In this document: positions 1 through 8,207 of the stretch, piece by piece
Position numbering within the stretch: the stretch's first letter is position 1
Layout of the letters: each line of letters starts with the position of its first letter
From: Arthrobacter sp. AK04
GTDB lineage: Bacteria; Actinomycetota; Actinomycetes; Actinomycetales; Micrococcaceae
Direction of reading: 5' to 3'
Assembly: GCF_021129155.1 (NCBI RefSeq)
Contig: NZ_JAJOMC010000024.1
Location: forward strand, 1-63,999
DNA: 63,999 nt
Notes under the pieces: model-generated
Databases searched by the model: none
What the model was told of the DNA's origin: nothing
Seen by the model: the letters and a program-made list of their open reading frames with translations, nothing else
Program-made: the position numbers and the translations under genes

Positions 1-103
<103 letters not shown>

Positions 104-121
104 CTTCTGCTTAATCCGCTG

Positions 122-2467
122 CTACTGCTTGGCTGCCTGCAGCAGTCCGGCGCGGACCGCCTGGGTTGCCTTGACCAGGTTCCGCAGGGAATCCTCGGTC
201 TCGGCGTAGCCGCGGGTCTTCAGGCCGCAGTCCGGGTTCACCCAAAGCTGGCGGGACGGAACGTGCTTGACGGCGGTGGCCAGCAGCTCGGTCACCTCAG
301 CCTCGCCCGGCACACGCGGTGAGTGGATGTCGTAGACGCCCGGGCCAACGCCGCGGCCGAAACCGTGGGACTCGAGGTCGTGGACAACCTCCATGCGGGA
401 CCGTGCGGCCTCGATGGACGTGACGTCCGCATCCAGTCCGTCGATCGCGTCAATGATCACGCCGAACTCGGAGTAGCAGAGGTGGGTGTGGATCTGCGTG
501 GCGTCGGCAGCACCGGCGGTGGCCAGGCGGAAGGAGTCCACGGACCACTTCAGGTAGTCGGCGTGGTCGGCCTTGCGGAGCGGAAGGAGTTCGCGCAGTG
601 CGGGCTCGTCCACCTGGATGACCTTGATGCCGGCCGCTTCGAGGTCCGCAATTTCGTCACGGAGCGCCAGGCCAACCTGGTTGGCGGTCTCGCCCAGGGG
701 CTGGTCGTCGCGGACGAAGGACCAGGCCAGGATGGTGACCGGGCCGGTGAGCATGCCCTTCATCGGCTTGCTGGTAAGGGACTGCGCGTACTTGGCCCAT
801 TCCACCGTGATCGGGGCACTGCGGGTGACGTCGCCCCACAGGATGGACGGACGGGTGCAGCGTGAGCCGTAGGACTGGACCCAGCCGTGGACCGTGACGT
901 CGAAGCCTTCGAGGTTCTCGGCAAAGTACTGGACCATGTCGTTGCGCTCGGGCTCACCGTGCACCAGGACGTCGTAGCCCAGCTCTTCCTGCAGTTCAAC
1001 AACGCGCCTGATCTCGTCCTTCATGAGCTTTTCGTACTGCTCGTCGGTGAGGTCGCCCTTGTTGTTGCGGGCGCGGGCCGAACGGATCTCGGAGGTCTGC
1101 GGGAAGGAGCCGATGGTGGTGGTGGGCAGCGGCGGCAGGTGCAGCGCCTCTTCCTGCGCGGCCTCGCGGACTTCGTAGGCTGAGCGGGTGAAGTCAGCAG
1201 CGGTCAGCGCTTCGGTACGGGCACGGACGTCGGAGCGGCGCACGCCTTCTGCGGTTGCCCGGGACGCGATCACGGCCGTTGCTTCATCGATGGCCGCCCG
1301 GGCGGAAGCGGGATGTGCCAGGTAGGACGCGAGGGTCTTCACCTCCACGGCCTTCTGGTCCGAGAACGCCAGCCAGCTGCGGAGCTGTTCGGAAAGCTGC
1401 GCCTCCTCGGCGACGTCATGCGGGACGTGCTGGGTGGAGGTGGAGGTGGAGACGGCGACCTTGCCGGCAGCTGCCTTCAGTGCATCCAGCTTGGCGGCGG
1501 AAGCGGCGAGGTCATTGCGCCAGATGTTGTGGCCGTCCACGACGCCGGCAACGAGGGTCTTGCTGCCCAGGCCGGCGAGTGCCGCGGCGGAGGGAACACT
1601 GCCCTTGAAGACATCGATGTGGAGGGCGTCGATGTTGGTGGCAGCGAGGGTGCCGAGCTGGCCGTCCAGTGAGCCGTACGGGGTGGAGACAAGGATTTGC
1701 GGGCGGTTGGCCGCGGAGGTGAGGACCTCGTAGGCGCGGGCCACGGCGGCCTCGATCTCGCCGGCCGGGGTTTCCTGGTCCACCACCAGGGCAGGCTCGT
1801 CGAGCTGGACCCAGCTTGCGCCGGCGGCGGCGAGCTTCTCCAGGAGCTGGACGTAGACGGGCAGGATGTCCTCGAGGCGGGACAGCGGCGCGAAGCCGGC
1901 GGGTGCGCCGTCCGAAGCCTTGGACAGGAGCAGGTAGGTGACAGGACCCACGATGTAGGGGCGGGTCTCGATGCCGTTGGCCAGTGCGAAGGCGAACTCG
2001 TCAACCTTGGCGGTGGAAGCCAGTGTGAACTCGGTCTCCGGACCGATTTCGGGAACCAGGTAGTGGTAGTTGGTGTCGAACCACTTGGTCATTTCCAGCG
2101 GCTGCTGGTCCTTCGTGCCGCGGGCCAGGGTGAAGTAGCCGTCGATGTCCAGCTGCCCCTGGCCGTTGAGGAGGTTGCCGAAGCGGGCGGGCACGGCGCC
2201 CAGGTGGGCGGTGGTGTCCAGGACCTGGTCGTAGTAGGAGAAGGTGCCCGGCACTGCGGCCGGTTCGGTGAGCCCGAGTTCCTGCAGGCGGTTGGCGATG
2301 GTCAGCTGGATGTCCTTGGCGGCGGCATCCAGGGCGGCGGCGTCGATCTTTCCCGCCCAGTAGGCTTCGACGGCCTTCTTGAGCTCGCGGCGGCGGCCGA
2401 TGCGGGGGTAGCCCAGGAGGGACGCGGCGGGGAACGGAGTGCGGTTGGGCGTGTTGTTTTCAGACAT
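122..2467 (-). CDS. metE: Cobalamin-independent methionine synthase MetE
   Basis: Cytosolic 5-methyltetrahydropteroyltriglutamate-homocysteine methyltransferase, which transfers the methyl group from folate to homocysteine without B12 in the last step of methionine synthesis. The 781-residue length is normal for MetE. The N-terminal half opens with LLGYPRIGRRRELK, and the C-terminal catalytic barrel opens with TTTIGSFPQT. Zinc ligands are visible as HxC in THLCYSEF (about residues 662-664) and Cys747 in NPDCGLKTRG. The ATG at 2467 was chosen because a TAGGA Shine-Dalgarno lies about 8 nt upstream and the family N-terminus starts just after it; the frame stays open further upstream, but that part is the metF region. 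It lies 76 nt downstream of metF on the same strand, so both are probably one transcript: MetF makes the methyl donor MetE uses. No B12-box was seen nearby. The stop is only about 20 nt from the low-quality C tract. Confidence 0.97.
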   Translation of the reverse strand: MSENNTPNRTPFPAASLLGYPRIGRRRELKKAVEAYWAGKIDAAALDAAAKDIQLTIANRLQELGLTEPAAVPGTFSYYDQVLDTTAHLGAVPARFGNLLNGQGQLDIDGYFTLARGTKDQQPLEMTKWFDTNYHYLVPEIGPETEFTLASTAKVDEFAFALANGIETRPYIVGPVTYLLLSKASDGAPAGFAPLSRLEDILPVYVQLLEKLAAAGASWVQLDEPALVVDQETPAGEIEAAVARAYEVLTSAANRPQILVSTPYGSLDGQLGTLAATNIDALHIDVFKGSVPSAAALAGLGSKTLVAGVVDGHNIWRNDLAASAAKLDALKAAAGKVAVSTSTSTQHVPHDVAEEAQLSEQLRSWLAFSDQKAVEVKTLASYLAHPASARAAIDEATAVIASRATAEGVRRSDVRARTEALTAADFTRSAYEVREAAQEEALHLPPLPTTTIGSFPQTSEIRSARARNNKGDLTDEQYEKLMKDEIRRVVELQEELGYDVLVHGEPERNDMVQYFAENLEGFDVTVHGWVQSYGSRCTRPSILWGDVTRSAPITVEWAKYAQSLTSKPMKGMLTGPVTILAWSFVRDDQPLGETANQVGLALRDEIADLEAAGIKVIQVDEPALRELLPLRKADHADYLKWSVDSFRLATAGAADATQIHTHLCYSEFGVIIDAIDGLDADVTSIEAARSRMEVVHDLESHGFGRGVGPGVYDIHSPRVPGEAEVTELLATAVKHVPSRQLWVNPDCGLKTRGYAETEDSLRNLVKATQAVRAGLLQAAKQ

Positions 2468-2543
2468 GGCAAATCCTAAGAGTTGGGTACAGGTCCGCGG
2501 TGGCGCGGAGAAAGCAGTGCAGGAGGAGGCAGGGGTACGAGGT

Positions 2544-3506
2544 TCAGCTGGCGAGCTGGCGGGCAACTGCGTCCGGGCGGATGCCGGAATGGGTGCGCCG
2601 CGGAAGGGCCAGTTTGTCCAGCAGCTCCAGGGCGCTCTGGTGTTCATTGAAGGTGTAGATGTGGATGCCGGGCGCGCCGGCCTGCAGGGCTGCGTTGGCA
2701 AGGTCCACGGTGGCGTCGACCCCAATGCGGAGCCGTTCAAGGTCGTTGTCCGCTGATGCCAGGCGCTCCAGCAGCTCAGGAGCGGGCTCGACTCCGGTGA
2801 GTTCGCCGAGGCGCCGGACGCGCCGGAGGCTGGTGAGGGGCATGACCCCCGGAATGATCGGAATGGTGACCCCGGCACGGCGGGCCCTGGTGAGGAGGTC
2901 CGCGTACTGCTCGGTGTGGAAGAAGACCTGCGTGATGGCGAAGTCCGCGCCGGAACGCTGCTTGGCAAGCAGCACCTCGACGTCGTGCGCCTCGCTGGGC
3001 GACTCCGGGTGGCGGGTGGGATAGGCCGCCACGCCAACCGCGATCTTTCCTGCGCAGAGCAGTGCCGAACGGCGCTGCTCAACGCGGCGGATCAGCTCGA
3101 TCAGGTCCTGGGCGTACCGGAGCGAGCCGGCAACCGGCGCCGCGCCGTCCTTGGGAAGGTCGCCGCGGAGCGCCAGGATCCCCCGTACACCGGTGTCCAG
3201 CAGCTCACCGATGATGCCCGCCAGCTCCTGGGGCGTGTTGCCCACGCAGGTCAGGTGGGCCAGCGGCCGGAGGGTGGTTTCCAGCAGGAGCCGGTTGATG
3301 AGTTCGACGGCGGTGTCCCGGTTTGAGCCGCTGGCACCGTAAGTGACGGAGACGTAGTCCGGAGCGGTGGTTTCCAGTTCCCGGATGGTGGTCCAGAGGG
3401 TTTCCGCGGCTGCCGGCGAACGGGGCGGGAACAGCTCGTAGGAGAGCGCCACCGGAGCGGTATCGGAGAGATTCGGGTGTGTGTCAATAAGGCTTGGTGG
3501 AGACAT
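2544..3506 (-). CDS. metF: Methylenetetrahydrofolate reductase MetF
   Basis: Flavoprotein that reduces 5,10-methylene-THF to 5-methyl-THF, the methyl donor for methionine synthase. It is 320 residues, the usual single-barrel bacterial size. The N-terminal SYELFPPRSP carries the catalytic Glu (residue 24), followed by the VTYGASGSNRDTA flavin/folate region and a TIR_barrel ending in IHIYTFNEH. An open frame extends upstream to 3662, but the ATG at 3506 has AAGGA 5 nt before it and gives a family-like N-terminus; an ATG two codons earlier sits too close to that Shine-Dalgarno. It is first in a metF-metE unit behind a sigma70-type promoter and a long structured leader, which implies regulation at the RNA level as well as by transcription factors. 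Confidence 0.95.
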   Translation of the reverse strand: MSPPSLIDTHPNLSDTAPVALSYELFPPRSPAAAETLWTTIRELETTAPDYVSVTYGASGSNRDTAVELINRLLLETTLRPLAHLTCVGNTPQELAGIIGELLDTGVRGILALRGDLPKDGAAPVAGSLRYAQDLIELIRRVEQRRSALLCAGKIAVGVAAYPTRHPESPSEAHDVEVLLAKQRSGADFAITQVFFHTEQYADLLTRARRAGVTIPIIPGVMPLTSLRRVRRLGELTGVEPAPELLERLASADNDLERLRIGVDATVDLANAALQAGAPGIHIYTFNEHQSALELLDKLALPRRTHSGIRPDAVARQLAS

Positions 3507-3720
3507 TTGCATCCTTGGCTTTGGGCCATTGGGGGCAGCCGTCGAATACGACGGCAGACCGGCAATGAATTTGAGTTTGGGGAACACGGAAGAACTCCAC
3601 AGGACGCAGCCGCGACTGTTACGCCTGGATTGAAGTTGTCCGTGAGCAAATGTCAGGCCCACATGGGGGCACCCACACCCTCCAGAAGGAGGATCGCTGA
3701 CACGTTACCTCGGTAACTTG
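3507..3720 (-). promoter_or_regulatory. Structured 5' leader of metF-metE
   Basis: About 214 nt lie between the inferred transcription start (near 3720) and the metF ATG. In transcript order the leader shows a hairpin GTTAC-CGAG-GTAAC (3704-3717). Next is a three-way junction closed by TGTCAG/CTGACA (3697-3702 with 3651-3656), holding CCTCC-TTCT-GGAGG (3679-3692) and GTGGG-TGCC-CCCAT (3663-3676). Later comes GCCGTCG-TATT-CGACGGC (3538-3555), itself flanked by CATTG/CAATG, about 30 nt before the Shine-Dalgarno. No SAM-I, SAM-IV, SAH or B12 consensus was recognised. The structures are seen; a regulatory role is inferred from length and gene context. Confidence 0.5.
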
Positions 3721-3726
3721 TATAAG

Positions 3727-3755
3727 ACTCTATGAGGGGCAGGGAACTGTTTCAA
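3727..3755 (-). promoter_or_regulatory. Sigma70-type promoter for metF-metE
   Basis: On the minus strand TTGAAA (3750-3755) and TAGAGT (3727-3732) are separated by exactly 17 nt. This places the start of transcription near 3720. The partly palindromic GTTACCGAGGTAAC lies just downstream and could be an operator or the first leader hairpin. Confidence 0.5.
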
Positions 3756-3828
3756 GTTGGCTTCCGAATTAAGACGCACTTTTACGTCCTGGTGGGGTGC
3801 CCCACGGAATTTTCTTCGTGCCGCTGCC

Positions 3829-4590
3829 CTACCACGGCCGGTCAGTGCCGGCAGAGCCGCCGGTGTCTTCCAGGTATTGCTCCCTTTCACGTCCGCTGTT
3901 GCGTTCACGCTGGGCCTGCCGGGCGCTGTCTTCCAGTTGTTCGAGCTTGCTCTGCCGGGCGGAATCCTGGGTGTCTTCACCCTGGCTTTCTTCCTGCCCG
4001 GTTTCCGGGGCGGGCTCCTGGTCCTGTTCCTGGCGGGTGCCGGCGAGCTTGTCCTGCACCCGTGCTTCCGCTCTGGCCAGCCTGTCCCCCGTCCCTGCTG
4101 GAAGTCGGTCTGAAAAACAGCCTTCCGGCGCTGCTGCCACCGCTGCGAGCGCTTCCTCGAACAGGGCGGCGGCCGGGGCTTGGTCTCCCGCGTCGAGCTT
4201 TTCGTCGCCGAGCCGCTCAATGGCCAGGACCAGGTTCACCCTGATGGCGCAGGCCCCGGCCGATCCGGACTGGCGGGCCGGGACGAGGTGCAGTGCCTCC
4301 TCGAACCGGAGCCGCGCGGCGCCATAGTCCCCGGCAAGGACATCCGCGTCCCCGGCCGCGAAGGGCGCCTTGTGCGGTTCGATGAAGTTCGCGACGTGGA
4401 GGGCTTCCGCGGCAGAACGGACGGAGGCGGCGTCGTTCGCTTCATAGGCGCTGGCCGCACGTGCTCCCAGCAGCCCAAGGCTCAGGAGCTTGGCCGCCAG
4501 GCAAAGCACAAGGATCACCGGTATGGCAGACCAGGCCAGGAGGCGGCGCCTTGCTGCCCTGCGGTCCACGCCGTCCTCGGCGGCCCTCAC
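3829..4590 (-). CDS. Membrane protein of the MoxR/vWA cluster, TPR-like
   Basis: Function not known. The 253-residue protein has basic N-terminal residues, one membrane segment (about residues 17-39), a region of short alpha-helical pairs such as GDYGAARLRFEEALHLVP that resembles tetratricopeptide repeats, and a charged, Gln/Glu-rich tail from about residue 180 that is probably a coiled coil or disordered. It is the last gene of the cluster: its GTG start overlaps the TGA of the vWA gene before it by 4 nt, so translation is probably coupled. Position and layout resemble the TPR protein (BatC/BatE) of Bat aerotolerance clusters, but the sequence is too divergent to name it so. The scaffold role is inferred. 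Confidence 0.75.
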   Translation of the reverse strand: MRAAEDGVDRRAARRRLLAWSAIPVILVLCLAAKLLSLGLLGARAASAYEANDAASVRSAAEALHVANFIEPHKAPFAAGDADVLAGDYGAARLRFEEALHLVPARQSGSAGACAIRVNLVLAIERLGDEKLDAGDQAPAAALFEEALAAVAAAPEGCFSDRLPAGTGDRLARAEARVQDKLAGTRQEQDQEPAPETGQEESQGEDTQDSARQSKLEQLEDSARQAQRERNSGREREQYLEDTGGSAGTDRPW

Positions 4591-5750
4591 CGGATTACCG
4601 CCTTGTTACCGCCGGACTTCTGGACGCCGGACCGTTTGGCAGCCGCTGAAGCGGTGCGCGAGGAAGCTGCATGTGATGAAGCCGTGTTTGAAGGAGGGCC
4701 TGCAGGGATCATGCGGAGTTCGCGGAACTGGCGAAGGAGGAGGACCAGCTCCCGCAGGCCAAGGACGAAGGCCGCTGCTGCCGGGATCCAGTAAAGCTCG
4801 GTCCGTGCAGCCAGGGAACCGTCCTGGCCGTCCTTTGCGAGGGCGCCGGCGTCCAGCGTGGCGGGGCGGGCGTCCTGCATCATTGGGGCGGCGGGGTTCC
4901 CGGCGGACCGGTGCACGTATGGAACGCCCAGCTGCGCCGCGATCTGCTGGAGCCGGCCTTCATCAATCCTGGACAGTGCATACCCGGCGCCGTCACCGCC
5001 GCCCTTCCGGAGATAGGGCGCCTCCGCTCCTGTGGAACCGTCGTCGTAATCCTCCCCGGTGTTCTCCCGCATCCTGCCGCCGCCGGCAGTGCCGTAGCCC
5101 AGCACCGCTCCCCCGGCCACCAGTCCGTCCTCCAGGTCCATGGACTCCGGCGCTTTCGCGCTGGTCTGTTCGCCGTCGCCGAAGTAGTACACAAGCCGGG
5201 GCCGCCCGGGGTGGCTCTGGCTGGCAAGGGTAAGGCGTTCAGAGAGCACCTGGCGGGCCGCCGTGATGCTGCTTCCCTTTGCATAGGAGGTCACCTGTGG
5301 CTCGAGGACGGACGTGATGGTTTCGAGCGCCAGCGTATCGGTGGTCAGCGGCATCCGGACATGGGCGGTTGTGTCGAAGGTGATAACCGAGAAACGTGCA
5401 CCGGGCAGTTCCTCGGCAATGGTCGCAATGTCCTGCCGGACACCCGTTATCCTTGGTTCCGCATTGCCGTAGTCCTCGGCCACCATGCTGGTGGTGGTGT
5501 CTACCACGAAGAACACGTTGAGGTCGGCTGAAGCTGCCGGGGCCGTTCCCCCGGGAAGCCCGGGACGCAGTGCGGCCCCTGCAAGCAGCAGGACCAGCGT
5601 GGCGTGCCGAAGCCCGGCGCGGCGGCTGGATCCCACGTGCCGCTGCCGGCCTTTCCCCCGCCCGCCGTACAGCTGGCACCCCAGGAAGGCCATGGCAGCG
5701 GCGATGAGGGGAAGAAGCAGCCACCAGGGCAGCACCGGTTGGAAGGTCAT
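4587..5750 (-). CDS. vWA-domain membrane protein (second of two), BatB-like
   Basis: 387 residues. One or two N-terminal membrane segments (about 8-25 and 49-61) lead to an exposed von Willebrand factor A domain (about 78-310), followed by a C-terminal membrane helix near 325-345. The metal-dependent adhesion site reads D84-T-T86-T-S88 where the consensus is DxSxS; Thr for the first Ser keeps a hydroxyl but is unusual. It overlaps the preceding vWA gene by 4 nt (ATGA). In Bat/MoxR clusters such proteins are thought to be handled by the MoxR ATPase as chaperone substrates or partners at the membrane; that role here is inferred from neighbours. Confidence 0.85.
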   Translation of the reverse strand: MTFQPVLPWWLLLPLIAAAMAFLGCQLYGGRGKGRQRHVGSSRRAGLRHATLVLLLAGAALRPGLPGGTAPAASADLNVFFVVDTTTSMVAEDYGNAEPRITGVRQDIATIAEELPGARFSVITFDTTAHVRMPLTTDTLALETITSVLEPQVTSYAKGSSITAARQVLSERLTLASQSHPGRPRLVYYFGDGEQTSAKAPESMDLEDGLVAGGAVLGYGTAGGGRMRENTGEDYDDGSTGAEAPYLRKGGGDGAGYALSRIDEGRLQQIAAQLGVPYVHRSAGNPAAPMMQDARPATLDAGALAKDGQDGSLAARTELYWIPAAAAFVLGLRELVLLLRQFRELRMIPAGPPSNTASSHAASSRTASAAAKRSGVQKSGGNKAVIR

Positions 5751-6850
5751 GGCCGCAACCGCCAGCCGGCGGCAGCGAGGACCAGCCCGGACAGGAGGGC
5801 AGCGGTCAGCGGAAGGCCCGGCTCATCGGACACAACTGCCCGGGGGGCGCCGCGAAGCGCCGCTTTTTCCGTTTCCTCAACGCCGCGCACCACGCCCGGC
5901 ACGGCTTCGGGGTTATCCAGCGCGTAGTAGGCCCCGCCGGTGGACTCTGCCGCGGCCCGCAGCTGCGCTCCGGGCTGGTCCGGGCCGGCGCCGTAATCGA
6001 GGTCCCCCGGATTGAGTGCGTAAACGCGCACGGCCCTGTCCCGTGCCATGGCTGCCGCTTCACCAAGGGTCATGATGGGCTCGCCGGAGAGGAAGTTGTC
6101 CGTCGCCAGGACAACAGACCGCGAGCGCGGCCGCTGCCCGGAATCCTGGGCAGCGGCAGCGTCCTGGGCTGCGGCAGAGTCCTGGCCGGCGGCAGCGTCC
6201 TGAGTGGCGCCGGTATCCTGGGTGCCGCCGGGGTCCGGGGCCCCTGCGTGGCCAGCGGTGCGCGGGAAACTGTTGAGGCAGGATGCCAGGCCGTCCCCGA
6301 TCAGGGAGGAGCCGCGGCCGCTCCACGTTCCGTCCAGGAACCCGGAACTGCCGGGCTTGCCGTCGAACGCGTCCCGCGCCAGCTTCAACTGCTCCTGGGC
6401 GTAGTGGTAGTCGTCGGTCAGCGGAAAGACCTGGATGGCCGTGCTGTCAAAGATGGTCAGGCCGATCCTCTCGCCGTCGAACTCCGCGGCAAGCCTGGAA
6501 AACACATCCACCACCGCGGCGTCTGCGCTGCTCATGGACCCCGAGGCGTCCAGGCACAGCATGATGTCCCGGTTGTGCTGTTCGGGCCGCGTGGTTGCCA
6601 CCCCAATGGGCCGGGCGGCTGCAACCGCTGTGGAGGCGAGCAGCGCGGCGCAGGCCAGCAGGGCGACGGCAAGCCGGCGGCGGTGCCGCCGCAGCGCCGC
6701 CTGGTATTCCGGAAGGAGGGTGAGCCGGTCCGCATGGGCCACCGGCCGCCGTCGTGCATTGGCGTTCCCGTCCGTCCGCCTGGCTGCCCACCAGGCTGCG
6801 CATACCGCCACCGCGGCGGGGGGAAGCAGCCACCACCACATCAGCTCCAT
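5747..6850 (-). CDS. vWA-domain membrane protein (first of two), BatA-like
   Basis: 367 residues. It has N-terminal membrane segments (about 4-23 and 58-78), a vWA domain from about residue 95 with a canonical MIDAS D101-A-S103-G-S105, and a C-terminal membrane helix (about 345-364). The domain is interrupted near residues 203-238 by a hexapeptide repeat of the pattern AAAQDx, encoded by an 18-nt tandem repeat, probably a flexible surface loop. The ATG overlaps the end of the DUF4381-like gene by 10 nt. With the second vWA protein it forms the typical BatA/BatB-type pair; the biochemical role of such pairs is poorly defined, so nothing more specific is claimed. Confidence 0.87.
   Translation of the reverse strand: MELMWWWLLPPAAVAVCAAWWAARRTDGNANARRRPVAHADRLTLLPEYQAALRRHRRRLAVALLACAALLASTAVAAARPIGVATTRPEQHNRDIMLCLDASGSMSSADAAVVDVFSRLAAEFDGERIGLTIFDSTAIQVFPLTDDYHYAQEQLKLARDAFDGKPGSSGFLDGTWSGRGSSLIGDGLASCLNSFPRTAGHAGAPDPGGTQDTGATQDAAAGQDSAAAQDAAAAQDSGQRPRSRSVVLATDNFLSGEPIMTLGEAAAMARDRAVRVYALNPGDLDYGAGPDQPGAQLRAAAESTGGAYYALDNPEAVPGVVRGVEETEKAALRGAPRAVVSDEPGLPLTAALLSGLVLAAAGWRLRP
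6137..6244 (-). repeat. 18-nt in-frame tandem repeat in vWA gene
   Basis: Six imperfect 18-nt units run from 6137 to 6244, the central ones reading like ggcagcgtcctgggctgc on the plus strand. They encode hexapeptides such as AAAQDA, AAAQDS, AAGQDS, GATQDA and GGTQDT. Copies at the ends are more diverged than those in the middle. Multiples of 18 nt keep the frame, so copy number could vary without breaking the gene. Confidence 0.85.
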
Positions 6851-7311
6851 GCCTGCACCGCCCTTCGGGCTGCGGCAGCCGACGAGGCAACGGAGGGAAC
6901 GGGTTCAGGCCCAAAGGCGGCCGGGTACAGCGCGCCGACGGCGGCCGCGGCCGCTGGAAGGGGATGGCTGGCCAGGTCCGCCTGCGTCATGCGGGGCGCA
7001 TCCACTCCCGTGGCGTCGCGGACGAACTTCCTCAGCAGGAGGCTGATTTCCTGGTGGGATTCGCGGGCACCCCGCTTACCGGCGGCTGCGTCCCGTTCCA
7101 CGTCATCGATCCGCTGCAGGTACGCCGCTTTCAGTGCCGCCAGGTCCGTCAGCTGGGCAGGACGCTGGGCTCCCCGCGCCTCCCGGGGCCGGCGCGTGGC
7201 TGCAAAGACGAAGGCGTACCAGGCGGCCACCAGGACCAGCAGCGCCACGGACGCCCACATCCACACCGGGCCATACTGCAGCGGGCCGTAGAACTCGGGG
7301 TCAGCCTGCAC
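6841..7311 (-). CDS. Membrane protein, DUF4381-like, of the MoxR cluster
   Basis: 156 residues. A membrane helix at about residues 14-36 is followed by a cytosolic basic stretch and a helical region with LTDLAALKAAYLQRIDDVE and ISLLLRKFVRDATGVDAPRMTQADL, the pattern of DUF4381 proteins that sit between DUF58 and vWA genes in MoxR clusters. The GTG start at 7311 is supported by GGAAAGG 7 nt upstream and an 11-nt overlap with the end of the DUF58 gene; a longer open frame upstream is only the shadow of DUF58. Its end overlaps the next gene by 10 nt. The family assignment is by motif and context, not by search. Confidence 0.75.
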   Translation of the reverse strand: MQADPEFYGPLQYGPVWMWASVALLVLVAAWYAFVFAATRRPREARGAQRPAQLTDLAALKAAYLQRIDDVERDAAAGKRGARESHQEISLLLRKFVRDATGVDAPRMTQADLASHPLPAAAAAVGALYPAAFGPEPVPSVASSAAAARRAVQAWS

Positions 7312-8200
7312 GGCGGTGCCTTTCCAGGAGGGCGAACAGCGCGGCCAGAACGTCCTGGCTGCCTGCCACCTCACCCTCCGTAATTCCGGCCTGCCGCAGC
7401 ATGGCTCTCCGGCCGGCGTCGCGCTCGGCCACCGCTGTGGCATAGGCCGAGGCAATGCCCGAGTCCCGGGCCAGGTGCGCAGGAAGCGGGTAGGAGCCGG
7501 AGACGCTGTAGGAGTCCGGCTCCTGGTCCGGCCGCAGGAAGGGATCGTCCGGGACGAGCCCCGCATCCCGGACAGTGAGCCAGAGGATCTCGTGCTGGGC
7601 GCGCAGCCGGCGGAGCAGCTGGCCGGTGTCCGGGCTTGCCGCCACCTCATCGGCGACGACAAACAGCAGGTTGCGGCCCTTGATGGTCCGCGCCACGTGC
7701 TCAAGCTGGTCCTCGATCCTGCTGGGCGCGGCGTCCAGTGTTGCCGCAGAAGCCACCTGCCGGAGGAGCCGTTCCAGGTGAGGCTCGCCGCCCTTGGCGG
7801 GCAACGCCGTCGTGCCCCCGGAATCGCCGGCCACCAGTCCCACCACGTCGCCGTGCCGGTGGGCAAGGTACCCCATTACACCCAGTGCCATCACGGCAAT
7901 GTCTTTTTTGGTTTCCCCGCTGCGGGCCGCCGCGGCCATGTTGCGGCCGGTGTCGGTGACAAGGATGACTGTCTGCCGGCGGACGGCCACGTAACGCCTG
8001 ATCAGCGGCGAACCGTGCCGTGCAGACGCCTTCCAGTCAATGTCGCGGACCTCGTCGCCCGGGATGTAGGCGCGGAGGTCATCGAAGTCCAGGCTGCGGC
8101 CGCGGAACACCGAACCGTATTCGCCGTCAAGCATGCCGCGGGCTTTGCGGTGGGCGAAGATGGCCATGTCCGACTTCACCCGCCGGAGGAGGCTGGTCAC
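7301..8200 (-). CDS. DUF58 family protein of the MoxR cluster
   Basis: 299 residues, typical for the family. The DUF58 signature is clear: DDLRAYIPGDEVRDIDWKAS (about 40-59), then RRYVAVRRQTVILVTDTGRNM leading into a vWA-like fold with a degenerate MIDAS (DTGRN). No membrane segments are seen, so it is probably cytosolic or membrane-associated. It starts at GTG with GAGG upstream and follows moxR after 7 nt. DUF58 proteins nearly always travel with MoxR ATPases and vWA proteins; the molecular role is unsettled. Confidence 0.9.
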   Translation of the reverse strand: MTSLLRRVKSDMAIFAHRKARGMLDGEYGSVFRGRSLDFDDLRAYIPGDEVRDIDWKASARHGSPLIRRYVAVRRQTVILVTDTGRNMAAAARSGETKKDIAVMALGVMGYLAHRHGDVVGLVAGDSGGTTALPAKGGEPHLERLLRQVASAATLDAAPSRIEDQLEHVARTIKGRNLLFVVADEVAASPDTGQLLRRLRAQHEILWLTVRDAGLVPDDPFLRPDQEPDSYSVSGSYPLPAHLARDSGIASAYATAVAERDAGRRAMLRQAGITEGEVAGSQDVLAALFALLERHRRAG

Positions 8201-8207
8201 GCGGGCC

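Noticed and set aside
2468..3082. Extended N-terminus for MetE running into metF
   Set aside because: A ribosome site and the family N-terminus fix the start at 2467; the extension is the wrong frame of metF.
3507..3720. SAM, SAH or cobalamin riboswitch before metF
   Set aside because: None of the conserved core sequences was found; only generic stems are seen, so no family is named.
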